Made by a program: the position numbers and the translations under genes. Shown here piece after piece: positions 6,647-14,899 of a stretch of 19,970 nucleotides of DNA. Each line of letters begins with the position of its first letter. Positions within the stretch are counted from its first letter, which is position 1. The notes under the pieces are model-generated. The model made no database searches, was not told the DNA's origin, and saw only the letters and a list, made by a program, of their open reading frames with translations. Location of the stretch: NCBI GenBank assembly GCA_964434165.1, contig CAYSUS010000119.1, positions 1 through 19,970 of the forward strand, read 5' to 3'. Origin of the DNA: CAYSUS01 sp964434165 (lineage in GTDB: Bacteria > Planctomycetota > Planctomycetia > Pirellulales > Thermoguttaceae).

Positions 6647-7729
6647 TCAGCGCCCCGGCCGTCGCTCCTTCGCATCGTCGGCCGGCCACATCATGCCGAT
6701 CCGCCATGGGAACTGGCCGTAGTTCCTGCCGGACTTGTCCCGATCGAGCATGCCCTGGAACACCAGCTTCAGGTTGGCCGGATCGACGGTCAGCGTCTGG
6801 TCGCACCCGTCGCGCACCAGCTCGCCGTGGCTGACGTTGTCGGTCCACGGCTCGACACCCGGGGCGGGGCGGGTGTTCCTCCAGCCCGCGAAGGGCCGCT
6901 CCGCCGTGTCGGCCAGCGGCGTCCACTCGCCGTCGAGGCGGTCGGCCAGATAGGCCTTGTAGTAGCGGCGGCCGTTCTCCTCGACGATCGTCAGGTACTT
7001 GTGCATGCCCTTGAGCTTGTAGGTGTGGCTGGCCTCGAAGATCTTCGCCTTCAGGGCGAGCTCGCAGTGGCCGAAGCCGTTGGGGAAGTCCTCCAGCTTC
7101 GTCCACAATCGCCACATGCGGCCGTCAAGACTGGTAAGAAACAGGTAGGCCCGACGCTCGTCGCAGATGATCCAGTAGTCGAGTCCCCCGACCTCGCGAG
7201 GATCGTCCGGCCCGCCGTTGAGGATCGGCCGCGCCTTGGTCCACGAGCCGGGATCGGTGATGTCCGCCGTCGTGGAATACGCCACCCACATGAACCTCGC
7301 CTTCGGCACGCCCATCTGGTAGATCAGGTACCACTGCGCGTGCGGGGCGAAGTAGAACACCTGCGGGGCGCAGTAGTAGTCGCTGTCGCTGACCCGGAGG
7401 ATCGTCCGGGGGGCCGCGTCGGCATCCTCCCATCGCTCGAACGTGCAGTACTCGATGGCCGACTTGCCGGGCAGCTTCACGGTCATGAAGACGTGCCACT
7501 TGCCGCCGTGGAACACGACCGTGGGGTCCTTCTGGGCCCGGCTCGGCTCGCGCCGGCGCTTCTCCGGCGCGATCAACGGGGCGCTGAACTCCCACACGGC
7601 GGGAATCCGCAGGGTCGCTTCGTCCTTCGGGCGGTTGGCCTTCGGCTCCGCCGCGCACCCCGCGCGCTCGGCATGGCCGATTCCAGCCACGAGGATACTC
7701 GCCAGCGTGAGGTGAAGTGCTCGCATCAT
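6647..7729 (-). CDS. Secreted GH62-type alpha-L-arabinofuranosidase
   Basis: The 360-residue protein starts with a signal peptide (about residues 1-20, TLASILVAGIGHA) and continues as a single five-bladed-propeller glycosidase domain. Family GH62 features are visible in order: AVWEFSAPLIAP, KDPTVVFHGGKWHVF (D68, candidate general base), WYLIYQMG, the ITDPGSW block, GLDYWIICDE (D184), FPNGFG, IFEASHTYK (E232, candidate general acid), SLDGRMW, GEWTPLAD, DNVSHGELVRDGCDQT and NLKLVFQGM. GH62 enzymes remove arabinofuranosyl side chains from arabinoxylan or arabinan outside the cytoplasm. The precise substrate is inferred. The ATG-ATG start has GGGAG a few bases upstream. It lies 37 bp after the stop of the diheme cytochrome gene on the same strand, so the two are probably co-transcribed. 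It converges with the kinase gene across 44 bp. Confidence 0.92.
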   Translation of the reverse strand: MMRALHLTLASILVAGIGHAERAGCAAEPKANRPKDEATLRIPAVWEFSAPLIAPEKRRREPSRAQKDPTVVFHGGKWHVFMTVKLPGKSAIEYCTFERWEDADAAPRTILRVSDSDYYCAPQVFYFAPHAQWYLIYQMGVPKARFMWVAYSTTADITDPGSWTKARPILNGGPDDPREVGGLDYWIICDERRAYLFLTSLDGRMWRLWTKLEDFPNGFGHCELALKAKIFEASHTYKLKGMHKYLTIVEENGRRYYKAYLADRLDGEWTPLADTAERPFAGWRNTRPAPGVEPWTDNVSHGELVRDGCDQTLTVDPANLKLVFQGMLDRDKSGRNYGQFPWRIGMMWPADDAKERRPGR

Positions 7730-7766
7730 GGGGCTCTCCCTTTTCTCTGGCAGGGACGCCGTCGTC

Positions 7767-10700
7767 TCAGTCCACCGGCCCGGGGCGGACGATCGTCGGC
7801 GCGGTCCTGATCCGGGGGCGGATGGCGAGCCAGTCCACGCCCTGGAACACGGGGTCGTCCTCCTGGCGGACCTCCTCGGCGCCCAGGAACGGGCACATCG
7901 CGTCCACCCAGGCGATCAGGCGGCGGAGGCTCAGCGGATCGACCCGCACGTCGTAGTGGCGGCCGCTGGCGCAGAGGTCGATCAGCCGGCTGGCGTAGGA
8001 GAGCCGGGTCATGGGCGGCGGCGTGATGTAGGCGGCCGGGTCGCGCTGGTGGTAGCCCTCGACCACGAGCATGTCGGCGATGCCGAAGCCGGGGGGCGGG
8101 TTCTCGGGCGGCTCGTAGGGCCGGCCCCAGGTGGGCCGGCCGATGAGCGTCAGGTACGGTTCGGTGAAGTGCAGGAACCCCGGGCGCTCGGTCAGATCGA
8201 GCTTCTCCCGGGCCTCGCCCTGGCCCTGGTGGCACTCGCCGCAGTAGCGGTTCAGTACGGGCTGGACGAACCGGGCATAGCCCACCGACGCGTCGCCCCA
8301 GGGCGGCGGCGTGATCTCCGCCGGCGGCCTGGCCAGTGCCAGGGCCTTCACGTCGCGCTGCGGGGTGCGGCTATGCGACTCGTGGCAGCCCAGGCAGCCG
8401 CGGGTCTCGCCCGGCATCACGCCCACGAAGCTCCGCATGGTCTGCAGGGCCCGGTAGTTCTCGTCGAGCAGTTGGAAGTGCAGGGCCTTGCCCGTGGGAG
8501 CGCGGAAGGCCACGGACCCGTCGGCCTCGGCACACGCGAGCAGGAATTGCAGGGCGTGGCTNNNNNNNNNNACCCCCTCGGACTGCACGGCCGAGACGAC
8601 CGGCCCCGTGGAGAGGTAGGGGCGCTTGTGCCAGTAGGTATAGGTCTTGGGCTCGATGTTGAGCACGCGCAGATAGCGGGCCTTGCCGCGGAGCACGGGT
8701 GGCGTTCCGTAATACACGTTGGCGCTGTAGATCACGCCGCCCCCCGGGTTGTCGCGCCGGTCGCGCGGGGGCCATGCCACGCGGTCCTGGAGCACGGGCG
8801 GGCGCTTGCGGGGCTTGACCGGCATGGCGTGCAGGATGTTGTGGACGCCCTCGTAAACAAGCTCGCGGTTGCCGTCGGTGTCCATCAGGTAGAGGACGAA
8901 CTTGCCGCCGCGGTCGGCCGAGACGAGGAAGTCGCGCTCGCTCAAGGGATACGGCGAGTAGTAGCCCGCGTAGCGGCCCGAGGCGTGGTAGCCGGCCGAC
9001 TCGATCGGATCGACCGGGCCGTTGCCCGACTCGGGCCACGGCACGTCGGCCGTGACCTTGGTCAGACCGTGCGGGAAGTTGAACCCCTTGTCCGGATCGA
9101 GGATCCCCACCGAGCCGCCGAACCAGTTGTGGTGCGCGCTGCCGGTGAACATCACGCGGCGGCTGCCGGGGATGCTGCGGGCGTCCTTGAGCAAGTCGGG
9201 CCACACGCTCTGGTTGCCCCAGAACGTCTGCACCTGCGTGCCGTCCGGGTTGACCGTCCACAGGGCCTGGGCCCGCCACAGCGGCTTGTCCGTGTATTCC
9301 CACCGCGTGTAGATCACGCGCCCGTCATGCATCACCGAGGGGAGATAGTCGGGCTCGTTGTTGCGCGAGATGAGGTAGATGTTCTTCCCGTCGGCGTCGC
9401 AGCGGGCGAGGAGGTAGGCGTTCGTCGGCGGCATGCAGCGCACGTACGTGTGCGCCCGCGTCGTGGAGAAGAGGATGTGCCCGTCGGGCAGGTAGATCGG
9501 ATCGAGGTCGTCGAACTTCCCGTCGGTGAGCTGGCGGAGATCCGAGCCGTCCAGGTCGATCTCGTACAGGTGGAACGACTTCTCGTTGTGCGGCTTGAAG
9601 CAGAACAGCACGCGCCGGGCGTCCCACGACAAATCGGGCCGCCAGAACGAGCCGTGCAGCGGGGCCTGCGGCATGAGCTGGCGCAGGTGGCCCGAGGGCG
9701 AGAGGCCCTTGAGGACCAGCAATCGCGCCCCGGGCACGGCCTGGTAGCCCAGCCGGTGACGGGTCTCGTGGCGCCACTCCTTGCCTTGCGGATAGGGCAT
9801 ATCGACCATCAGGACCCGATCGAAGTCCACGACCGGATTCCGAAACATGATCCGCCGCTTCACCTGGCGGACCTCGAAGTAGAGCGCCGCGTCCTCGCTC
9901 GGGAGTTTCCCCGCCCGCTTCTCCAGCGCGGCCAGCGCGGCAAGCTCCTCGGAGAGATCGACCTTGCCGGGGTGCTCCTCGGCGAGCCGCGCGGCGAGCT
10001 GCCGCGCCCAGCCGATCTCGGCTTGGATCCGCTCGGGCGCGGGCTTGCCGCCGGCCTGGTGGAGCCAGTCGCGGTGCAGGGCGTCCTCGGCTTCCTCGGG
10101 CGCGAGGTCGCGGGTGGGCGGCGTCTCGGGCCGGACGTACGGGGCCACGGCCTCGGCCACCGCGGGCCGCAGGTCGATCCGCCGGCCGGCCTCGAACACC
10201 AGCTCGATCCACTCCGGCGAGAAGGCCTCCTTCGCGCCGCCCTTCATGAGGGCCTCGTAGCGCGCCGCGATCTGCTCGGCCTGCTGCCACTTGCGCCGCT
10301 CCTCGGGGGTCTGGTTGCGCTTCTGGTGCTCTGTGAGCGGCCGGTACTCGAGCATCATCTCGACGAGCCGGCCAATCTCGACCGTGTGGAAGGAATCGTC
10401 CCGGGCGGCCAGGTAGTCCGCGGGGCTCTTGCCCGTGTAAGCGGCGAACTGCTCGCACGGCTCGGGGAAGTCGGCCCGGAGCACGGCGAGCACGACCCCG
10501 GCCGCGTCACGGTCGAGAGGGATGTCCCGCTCGACGAGCTCCTTGCGCGTGGCGGCAAGGGTCGCGGCGAACGTATCGGCCCGAACGAAGAACCGCGTCA
10601 TCTCCTCGCGACCTCGCAGCAGGTTCTGCCTCATCGACGCCAGTCCGGCGCGGTGGAGCGACTGAATCTCTTCGGGCGTGAGTGCCGCGCGGTAGATGCG

Positions 10701-11342
10701 CAGGTCGTCCAGGGAGCCCTGGAAGTGCTCTCTGCCACCGCCCAGGGAGCCGATGAAGGCGTCGCCCGCCGCCGGCGCCGCAATCCTCCCGGGACGCTCG
10801 AGCACGCCGACCTGCTTGCCGTCGAGATAGACGCGCATGGCGCGGCCGTCGAAGGTGGCGGCGCAGTGATGCCAGCTTCCGTCGAGGAGGGTCTTCGCGT
10901 TGACCCGGGCGTCGCACTCGACGTAGCCACCCACGTGCAGGCCCAACGAGAGGATCGACCCGTGGTGCTGGAACGAGAACAAGACCCGCTGGGGGCATTC
11001 GTGGCGGAAGACCTCGCGGTAGTCTCCCAGCTCGGTGGGCCGGACCCAGGCGGAGAAGCTCAGGGCCGGCAGGTCCTCGCCTGCCAGGCCGCCGGGCATG
11101 CGCACCGCGTGCTTTCCCCTCATGTCCAGGGCCCGGCCGTGGATGCCTCGGGTGCGCGGGATGTCGCGATCTTCCGGCGACGGCGCGTCGAAGGTCCAGT
11201 GTGCGAGAAGGGGGTGATCGATCGCGGGAGGCTGGACGGGGTTGCGCAGGCCGTCTTCGGCCGCGGCCGGCTCGCCGGTGAGGATCGTCGCGAGTGCCAG
11301 CCCAGCGGCGCGCCACGGGATCCGGTGTATCGTTCCGCGCAT
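7767..11342 (-). CDS. Secreted LamG + HzsA-like propeller + diheme c-type cytochrome (gap inside)
   Basis: This large exported protein is about 1191 codons long, four of them spanning Ns. The ATG at 11340-11342 is chosen because GGGGAGGA precedes it and a signal peptide follows directly (residues 1-27, ending GEPAAAED). In order come a LamG/concanavalin-like domain (about 44-210, LLAHWTFD to DDLRIYRAALTPEE), a helical region (about 220-480), and a TolB/HzsA-middle-domain-like beta propeller (about 500-925, with VLFCFKPHNEKSFHLYEID, LPDGHILFSTTR and GSAHHNWFGG). The C-terminal part has two heme c motifs, CLGCH (983-987) and CGECH (1034-1038). The resemblance to the hydrazine synthase alpha-subunit family is structural and does not imply hydrazine chemistry. 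Such proteins are frequent in planctomycetes. A surface redox or carbohydrate-oxidation role with the downstream GH62 enzyme is inferred. Ten Ns interrupt the gene near residue 924. Confidence 0.92.
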   Translation of the reverse strand: MRGTIHRIPWRAAGLALATILTGEPAAAEDGLRNPVQPPAIDHPLLAHWTFDAPSPEDRDIPRTRGIHGRALDMRGKHAVRMPGGLAGEDLPALSFSAWVRPTELGDYREVFRHECPQRVLFSFQHHGSILSLGLHVGGYVECDARVNAKTLLDGSWHHCAATFDGRAMRVYLDGKQVGVLERPGRIAAPAAGDAFIGSLGGGREHFQGSLDDLRIYRAALTPEEIQSLHRAGLASMRQNLLRGREEMTRFFVRADTFAATLAATRKELVERDIPLDRDAAGVVLAVLRADFPEPCEQFAAYTGKSPADYLAARDDSFHTVEIGRLVEMMLEYRPLTEHQKRNQTPEERRKWQQAEQIAARYEALMKGGAKEAFSPEWIELVFEAGRRIDLRPAVAEAVAPYVRPETPPTRDLAPEEAEDALHRDWLHQAGGKPAPERIQAEIGWARQLAARLAEEHPGKVDLSEELAALAALEKRAGKLPSEDAALYFEVRQVKRRIMFRNPVVDFDRVLMVDMPYPQGKEWRHETRHRLGYQAVPGARLLVLKGLSPSGHLRQLMPQAPLHGSFWRPDLSWDARRVLFCFKPHNEKSFHLYEIDLDGSDLRQLTDGKFDDLDPIYLPDGHILFSTTRAHTYVRCMPPTNAYLLARCDADGKNIYLISRNNEPDYLPSVMHDGRVIYTRWEYTDKPLWRAQALWTVNPDGTQVQTFWGNQSVWPDLLKDARSIPGSRRVMFTGSAHHNWFGGSVGILDPDKGFNFPHGLTKVTADVPWPESGNGPVDPIESAGYHASGRYAGYYSPYPLSERDFLVSADRGGKFVLYLMDTDGNRELVYEGVHNILHAMPVKPRKRPPVLQDRVAWPPRDRRDNPGGGVIYSANVYYGTPPVLRGKARYLRVLNIEPKTYTYWHKRPYLSTGPVVSAVQSEGXXXXSHALQFLLACAEADGSVAFRAPTGKALHFQLLDENYRALQTMRSFVGVMPGETRGCLGCHESHSRTPQRDVKALALARPPAEITPPPWGDASVGYARFVQPVLNRYCGECHQGQGEAREKLDLTERPGFLHFTEPYLTLIGRPTWGRPYEPPENPPPGFGIADMLVVEGYHQRDPAAYITPPPMTRLSYASRLIDLCASGRHYDVRVDPLSLRRLIAWVDAMCPFLGAEEVRQEDDPVFQGVDWLAIRPRIRTAPTIVRPGPVD
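8562..8571. other. Assembly gap (ten Ns)
   Basis: Ten consecutive N characters lie inside the diheme cytochrome gene. The reading frame is open on both sides in the same frame, but the real gap length is unknown because runs of ten Ns are often placeholders. The residues on the heme-proximal side of the gap look unlike the usual family sequence. Confidence 0.99.
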
Positions 11343-11816
11343 CGCAGGAATCCTCCCCAGTGGTACGCCGCGTGGCACCTCGTGCCGCCGGTTCAGGAGA
11401 GGGCCGACCCGACCCTCGGTGTCCGCTCAGCCCCATCGTAACGTGAGCCCCGGCGGCAACCAAGTCGGCGGCGCGCGATCCGACTGCCGGGAGTTCCGTG
11501 GTCCACGTTTCGGGCCCTAGCGCAGTATCTAAACTTGAGCCAAAAAGGGCCGACCGCGTGGCGCGTGCGCGCCGCATCGATGTCGAGGCCTGTCAGGTGC
11601 GAGGCCTTGCGGTCCCGGCGGCTTGGGTGGTTTCGGAAGACCGGGCCGACACAGCCAGGGGCAGACGAGCGCGGCATCGCCCCGGCGATCCACCCCAGAA
11701 AGGGGGCGCGCGGCTGACAGAACGGGCACGGGGGAATAGAATGAGGAATACTGCCAGTTCTCCACCGGCCGTTGGGCGGCCCGCCCGGTGGCTCCCTCCT
11801 ACCTGAAGGCGCCCTG
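11343..11816. other. Divergent intergenic region with promoter, no convincing gene
   Basis: This stretch of 474 bp separates the leftward cytochrome/GH62 unit from the rightward exporter operon. Open frames exist on both strands but are Arg/Pro/Gly-rich, low in hydrophobic pattern and mutually overlapping, as expected from GC-rich noncoding DNA. The recognisable content is the ribosome-binding site of the cytochrome gene (GGGGAGGA, near 11351-11358) and a sigma-70-like promoter for the exporter (11714-11742). A possible leftward -10 (TACGAT, reverse complement of 11435-11440) is too weak to call. Confidence 0.6.
11714..11742 (+). promoter_or_regulatory. Sigma-70-like promoter of the exporter operon
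   Basis: CTGACA (11714-11719; five of six to TTGACA) and TAGAAT (11737-11742; five of six to TATAAT) are separated by the ideal 17 bp, 75 bp before the adaptor ATG. Both boxes stand out in GC-rich surroundings. Transcription from about 11749 would give a leader of roughly 65-70 nt. Confidence 0.6.
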
Positions 11817-14192
11817 ATGCATCGCGCTTTGACCGAGTTGCCGAAGGCCGTCGCCGCGAGCCGCGGGGGCCCGCTGGTTCGGCTGGTGCTGTTCGGCGTG
11901 CCGCTGGCGGCGGGCGTGGTGCTGGCCGGCTGGCTGCTGCTTCCGCGGATCTCGTGGTCGTCCGGCGCGCAGGGTCCCTTGATGCACGAGGTGCAGCGGT
12001 CGGGCTTCGTCCACGAGGTCACCGAAAAGGGGAGCATCGAGAGCGCCAGCAACGTCGAGGTCCGCTGCGAAGTGCAGTCGATGAAGTCGGCCGGGACCAT
12101 GATCCTGGAGATCGTGCCCGAGGGGACCTACGTCGAGAAGGGCGATTTCCTCTGCCGGCTCGACTCGTCGTGGCTGGAGGCCGACCTGGTCAAGCAGCAG
12201 ATCACCTGCGCCACCAGCGAGGCGGCGGCCACCGAGGCCCGCAACGAGCTGGAAACGGCCGAGATCAGCAAGCAGGAGTATCTCGAAGGCCAGTACAAGC
12301 TGGAGGAGCAGAAGATCCTCAGCGAGATCCTCCTCGCCGAGCAGGAGGACCGCAGGGCGCGCGAGAACCTGGCCTACAGCGAGCGTCTGGCGGCCAAGGG
12401 CTACATCACCAAGCTTCAGTTGGACGCCGAGCGGTTCGCGGTCGAGAAGGCGGCCAACGAGTTGAAGTCCGCGCAGCTCAAGCTCGATGTGCTCGAGAAG
12501 TACACCCGCGTCAAGCAGCTCAAGGAGCTGGACAGCAAGATCAAGACGGCCCAGGCCCGGCTCGCCTCCCGGGAGCACTCGCACAAGCTCGACGTGGAGG
12601 AGATGGAGCGGATGGAGGAGCAGGTCGAGAAGTGCGTGATCACGGCGCCGGAGGCCGGCCAGGTCGTGTATGCCAACGAGACGAACCGCCGCGGGGGCAG
12701 CGAGGTCATCATCGACGAGGGCGAGCTGGTGCGCGAGCATCAGGTGCTCATCCGCCTGCCCGACCCCAAGCGGATGCAGGTGGACGCGAAGATCAACGAG
12801 GCGAGGATCTCGCTCGTGCGCCCGGGCATGCCGGCCAGCATCCGCCTCGACGCGTTTCCCGACGTGACGCTCACGGGCGAAGTCCAGGAGGTGAGCGACT
12901 ACCCGGCACCCACCTCCTGGTATCGCGGCGACGTCAAGGAATACCAGACGATCATCCACATCGACAACCCGCCGCCGAACCTCAAGCCGGGGCTGACGGC
13001 CGAGGTCCGCATCCAGGTGGAGGACCTGGACGAGGTGATGCAGGTGCCGGTCCAGGCGATCCTGGAGTACGGGCCTCGCCACTACGGCGTGGTCCGCAAC
13101 GGCACGGCGTGGGAGGCCCGCGAGCTTGCGCTCGGTCCCTCAAACGAGAAGAGCGTCGTGGTGTGCGATCTGGTGGAGGTGCCCGTCCCCGTGCTGTTCG
13201 AGTTCGAGGGGCGTCCCTTCGCCCTGTTGTGCAACGGCCCGCGGTGGGAGTCGCGCTCGGCCGAGATCGTGCGCCACGACGGCAAGACGGCCACGGTCCG
13301 CCTGGCCGGCTCGGAATCGACGACCGAGCTGCCGGCCGTGCTGGAGCTGGGTGGCACGCCGGTGCACCTGTTGTTCGACGGAGCGGCCTGGCACGCGCGC
13401 CAGTGCAAGCCGGCCTCCGAGGGCGGTCGGTACGTCGCTTCCGACGAGAGCCGCATCGTGCCGGTGCAGGCCGTGTTCGATTTCGACCAGAAGACGTACT
13501 GCCTCGATTGCGATTACCAGCACTGGGTCGATGCCCGGGAGGAGGCTGAAGGGCCCGAGGCTTCCGCACCGCCGGAGGCCGGGGCCAAAGGCCCCGAGCC
13601 CAAGTCCCCGAAGCCGGACGCCCAGAACGACGCGGAGCCGGACCCCGAGGGAGGCCCGGAGCCCGCAGCCGGGGTGGCCGAAGAGGGGACCGAGGTTGAC
13701 AGGCCCGCATCGGACCTCGGTCCCCGCGTGCAGCCGTGGACGGCCCGCGAGGTCACCCTCGGCTCCGATCCGGCGCATCCGGGCGCGATCGGGGTGGGAT
13801 TGCGGCCCGGCGAGTCGGTCGTGCTCAACGCGGCGGCCTACCGCGAGGAGCTCGAGCTGCCGGAGTTCGCGCCCGAGGCCAAGGCCCGCCGCAAGCCGGG
13901 CCCGTCGGCCCGGTCGCGCTCGGCCAAGAGCCCGGGCGACGCCAAGAAGAAGGAGGGCAAGGACGGCAAGGACGGAAAGAACCCCGTGCAGCTCTTCAAG
14001 CAGTGGGACCGCAACAGCGACAGCAAGCTGAGCAAGGACGAGCTGCCCGGCCCGGTCCAGTCGCGATTCAGTCAGCTTGACAAGAACCAGGACGGCGGCA
14101 TCGATCTCTCGGAGTGGGCGGCCGCGGCCGCGGCGATGCGGGCCCACGCGGGCAAGGTGCCGCCGGGTGGGCCGGCCCAGGGCAAACCATGA
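11817..14192 (+). CDS. HlyD/MacA-type periplasmic adaptor with repeated distal module and EF-hands
   Basis: This 791-residue adaptor protein links an inner-membrane ABC exporter to the envelope. A single N-terminal membrane anchor (about 20-42) is followed by the first lipoyl half, a long coiled-coil hairpin (about 120-270, with the turn near AAKGYITKLQLDAER), the second lipoyl half (CVITAPEAGQVVYAN) and a beta-barrel region (about 320-405). The last conserved adaptor module (VPVQAILEYG...YGVVRNG...WEARELALG, from 410) then recurs as degenerate copies starting near residues 455, 505, 548 and 638, the last after an acidic, Pro-rich linker. The C-terminus has a Lys/Gly-rich linker and two canonical EF-hand loops (D731-E742 and D755-E766). 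The ATG is preceded by AAGG. A TTG at 11772 would add 15 residues with no clear support. Its stop overlaps the ATPase start (ATGA). Confidence 0.91.
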   Translation: MHRALTELPKAVAASRGGPLVRLVLFGVPLAAGVVLAGWLLLPRISWSSGAQGPLMHEVQRSGFVHEVTEKGSIESASNVEVRCEVQSMKSAGTMILEIVPEGTYVEKGDFLCRLDSSWLEADLVKQQITCATSEAAATEARNELETAEISKQEYLEGQYKLEEQKILSEILLAEQEDRRARENLAYSERLAAKGYITKLQLDAERFAVEKAANELKSAQLKLDVLEKYTRVKQLKELDSKIKTAQARLASREHSHKLDVEEMERMEEQVEKCVITAPEAGQVVYANETNRRGGSEVIIDEGELVREHQVLIRLPDPKRMQVDAKINEARISLVRPGMPASIRLDAFPDVTLTGEVQEVSDYPAPTSWYRGDVKEYQTIIHIDNPPPNLKPGLTAEVRIQVEDLDEVMQVPVQAILEYGPRHYGVVRNGTAWEARELALGPSNEKSVVVCDLVEVPVPVLFEFEGRPFALLCNGPRWESRSAEIVRHDGKTATVRLAGSESTTELPAVLELGGTPVHLLFDGAAWHARQCKPASEGGRYVASDESRIVPVQAVFDFDQKTYCLDCDYQHWVDAREEAEGPEASAPPEAGAKGPEPKSPKPDAQNDAEPDPEGGPEPAAGVAEEGTEVDRPASDLGPRVQPWTAREVTLGSDPAHPGAIGVGLRPGESVVLNAAAYREELELPEFAPEAKARRKPGPSARSRSAKSPGDAKKKEGKDGKDGKNPVQLFKQWDRNSDSKLSKDELPGPVQSRFSQLDKNQDGGIDLSEWAAAAAAMRAHAGKVPPGGPAQGKP

Positions 14193-14899
14193 TCCTGGCC
14201 GCGAGCGTTCACGACGTCTGGAAGCGCTACCACCTGGACGGCGAGACCGTCAACGCGCTGCGCGGGGTGAGCCTCGACGTGCCTGAGGGCGATTACGTGG
14301 CCATCATGGGGGCCTCGGGGTCGGGCAAGAGCACCCTGTTGAACCTCCTCGGGTGCCTCGACCGGCCCACCTCCGGCACGATCCTCCTCGGCGACCGCGA
14401 CGCCAGCCGGATGACCGACGACGAGCTGTCCGAAACCCGGGCCTCGCGGATCGGCTTCATCTTCCAGTCGTACAATCTGATCCCGCAGCTCACCGTGCTG
14501 GAGAATATCGAGGTGCCCCTCTACTACCAGGGACGGCTCGCCGCGGCCGAGCGGCACCGCTGCCAGGAGCTGGCCGAGCTGGTCGGGCTGGGCGACCGGC
14601 TCAAGCACCGCCCGACCCAGCTCTCCGGAGGGCAGCAGCAGCGCGTGGCCATCGCCCGCAGCCTGGTCAACGACCCGTACTTCATCCTCGCCGACGAGCC
14701 GACGGGCAACCTCGACACGGCCACCACCGAGGAGATCCTGGCCCTGCTCGACCGGCTCAACGAGGCGGGCAAGACGATCATCCTGGTGACCCACGAAAGC
14801 GAGGTGGGCGCCCGGTCGAAACGCATCATCCGCCTCCGCGACGGACAGATCATCCTCGACCGGCGCAAGGAGGCGGGAAGCCACGAGATGGTGGTGTGA
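14189..14899 (+). CDS. ABC transporter ATPase, MacB/LolD type
   Basis: This is the 236-residue ATP-binding subunit of the exporter. All nucleotide-binding motifs are intact: Walker A GASGSGKST (41-49), Q-loop Q93 in FIFQSYNLIPQLTVLEN, signature LSGGQQQ (from L145), Walker B YFILADEP (D169, E170), D-loop GNLD and switch histidine H202. The FQSYNLIPQLTVLENIEVPL block and the length are typical of the MacB/LolD/FtsE-like group that energises FtsX-type permeases. The ATG overlaps the adaptor stop in an ATGA tetranucleotide, so translation is probably coupled and this start is secure. The permease follows after 198 bp. The cargo is unknown. Possibilities for this class are peptides, lipoproteins or small-molecule toxins. 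Confidence 0.96.
   Translation: MILAASVHDVWKRYHLDGETVNALRGVSLDVPEGDYVAIMGASGSGKSTLLNLLGCLDRPTSGTILLGDRDASRMTDDELSETRASRIGFIFQSYNLIPQLTVLENIEVPLYYQGRLAAAERHRCQELAELVGLGDRLKHRPTQLSGGQQQRVAIARSLVNDPYFILADEPTGNLDTATTEEILALLDRLNEAGKTIILVTHESEVGARSKRIIRLRDGQIILDRRKEAGSHEMVV

Noticed and set aside
6622..6647. GGGA...TCCC stem followed by TTTTT after the kinase stop
   Set aside because: The T-run is suggestive, but the stem is only 4 bp with an 11-nt loop, and the T-run includes the first base of the convergent gene's stop.
4317..7115. 932-codon minus-strand frame opposite the kinase gene
   Set aside because: It is a shadow of the kinase gene with Arg/Gly/Ala/Leu-rich sequence and no domain, and its 5' part reads the GH62 gene out of frame.
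5036..7810. 924-codon plus-strand frame overlapping the kinase gene out of frame
   Set aside because: It is the +1 shadow of the kinase gene running on into the antisense of GH62. Composition is Pro/Arg/Ala-rich and no motif was found.
7728..11441. Very long open frame on the plus strand opposite the cytochrome and GH62 genes
   Set aside because: It mirrors the real genes, crosses two gene boundaries, is Arg/Gly/Val/His-rich without any motif, and exists because high third-position GC removes stop codons on the opposite strand.
11435..11463. TTGGTT / TACGAT on the minus strand as a promoter for the cytochrome gene
   Set aside because: The spacing is 17 bp, but the matches are only three and four of six, not above what is expected by chance.
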